DNA of 46,919 nucleotides from Streptomyces sp. OfavH-34-F (GTDB lineage: Bacteria; Actinomycetota; Actinomycetes; Streptomycetales; Streptomycetaceae): the NCBI RefSeq assembly GCF_022347745.1, contig NZ_JAKRGC010000019.1, forward strand, positions 1-46,919. Reading direction: 5' to 3'. This document shows, piece by piece, positions 46,507-46,919 of the stretch. Positions within the stretch are counted from its first letter, which is position 1. Each line of letters begins with the position of its first letter. The notes beneath the pieces were generated by a model. It was not told the origin of the DNA. It was given only the letters and a program-made list of their open reading frames with translations, and did not search any database. The translations under genes and the position numbers were made by a program.

Positions 46507-46919
46507 AGATCTCGACCAGGTTGTGCCGAGCCGAGCAGGCCCCTGCGGCCCAGGCCCCGGCAGCCCGTCCGAGCGAGCAGGCGCAGGTGTGGCGCGCACT
46601 TCAGGGCCCGGGGAGGCCGAGGCCGCCGAGCTCGTCCGCTGGTGGGACCTGCGCGCCGTCGACTACTTCTTCCGCTCCGGGACGCCGGCGGGCTGTGGCT
46701 GGCCGCCCCGGTCCTCGGCCACGTCGCCGCCGACCGGGACGCCGCCCCGGGCGTGGCTGACGGCGCCGGACATCGAGGGCTCCGCGGTCAGCCGTGGGAG
46801 AAGGCCTGCGTGGCCGGCCGCCTGGCCCTTGGCGCACTGATGGGCCTCGCGCTGGCCCGTCCCGGGATTCGTCGGCGCCAACCCGGTGCGCGCCGTCGTG
46901 GCCCGACACGGCGGTGGCG
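46503..46919 (+). pseudogene. Frameshifted gene running off the window
   Basis: Begins MKISTRLCRAEQAPAAQ, coupled by ATGA to the 59-aa gene. Protein-like sequence then moves frame: EAEAAELVRWWDLRAVDYFF (about 46609-46675), then DAGGLWLAAPVLGHVAADRD (about 46681-46740) to GALMGLALARP, and possibly GFVGANPVRAVVARHG at the end. At least two, perhaps three, single-base shifts are needed. Hydrophobic segments suggest a small membrane (Spd-like) protein. Either decayed or an assembly error. Confidence 0.5.

Overview
The window is high-GC actinobacterial DNA and looks like part of a Streptomyces (or close relative) plasmid. The indications are codon use with G/C at third positions, GTG starts, chains of ATGA/GTGA/TGATG coupled genes, a WhiB-like regulator, a replication-relaxation family protein, a DUF2637-type Spd-like membrane protein, a GntR regulator, and a putative iteron-type replication locus. 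No chromosomal housekeeping gene is visible.

Layout, left to right. (1) 1-1.7 kb: an IS110-family insertion with a structured region upstream of its transposase, beside a frameshifted host gene (1733-2123). (2) 2.1-14.3 kb: an accessory region, mostly leftward. It holds a cluster of small Cys-rich (probable zinc-binding) proteins, a rightward ADP-ribosylglycohydrolase/dual-specificity-phosphatase fusion, two modular multi-helix-turn-helix proteins, a Gp88-like gene of lower GC, several unknown small genes, and an ImmR/ImmA-like repressor-protease pair. Five leftward promoter-like sequences here share one -35/spacer block. (3) 14.4-26.3 kb: a tightly coupled leftward run of membrane protein, VirD4/TraG/HerA-like ATPase, replication-relaxation protein, ParB-like protein, Cys-rich DUF4417-like protein, and two giant coupled proteins. 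The two giants share an N-terminal motif; one carries a complete kinase-like catalytic core, the other a C-terminal block resembling those of actinophage head-associated proteins. (4) 26.4-26.9 kb: a small cassette bounded by about 45-bp inverted repeats, around a zinc-ribbon ORF. (5) 27.6-38.4 kb: a leftward conjugation cluster with VirB1-, VirB4-, VirB6-, TcpC- and TcpE/PrgI-like genes and other membrane proteins. (6) 38.4-42.3 kb: a putative replication locus, with at least 13 copies of GGACAAGGGG on both sides of a winged-helix, zinc-finger Rep-like gene and a heavily structured region behind it. (7) 42.3-46.9 kb: a GntR regulator divergent from a rightward operon (lipoprotein, WhiB-like, small ORFs, DUF2637-like, broken terminal gene).

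How the parts may work together (inference). The GntR protein probably represses both its own divergent promoter and the promoter of the 38.4-27.6 kb transfer operon, because both carry ACATCTGGCT-type inverted repeats. The VirB4/VirD4-like apparatus would move DNA and perhaps the two giant proteins. The ADP-ribosylglycohydrolase-phosphatase fusion could reverse protein modifications made by the giant pair. No relaxase, FtsK-like TraB or ParA is visible in the window.
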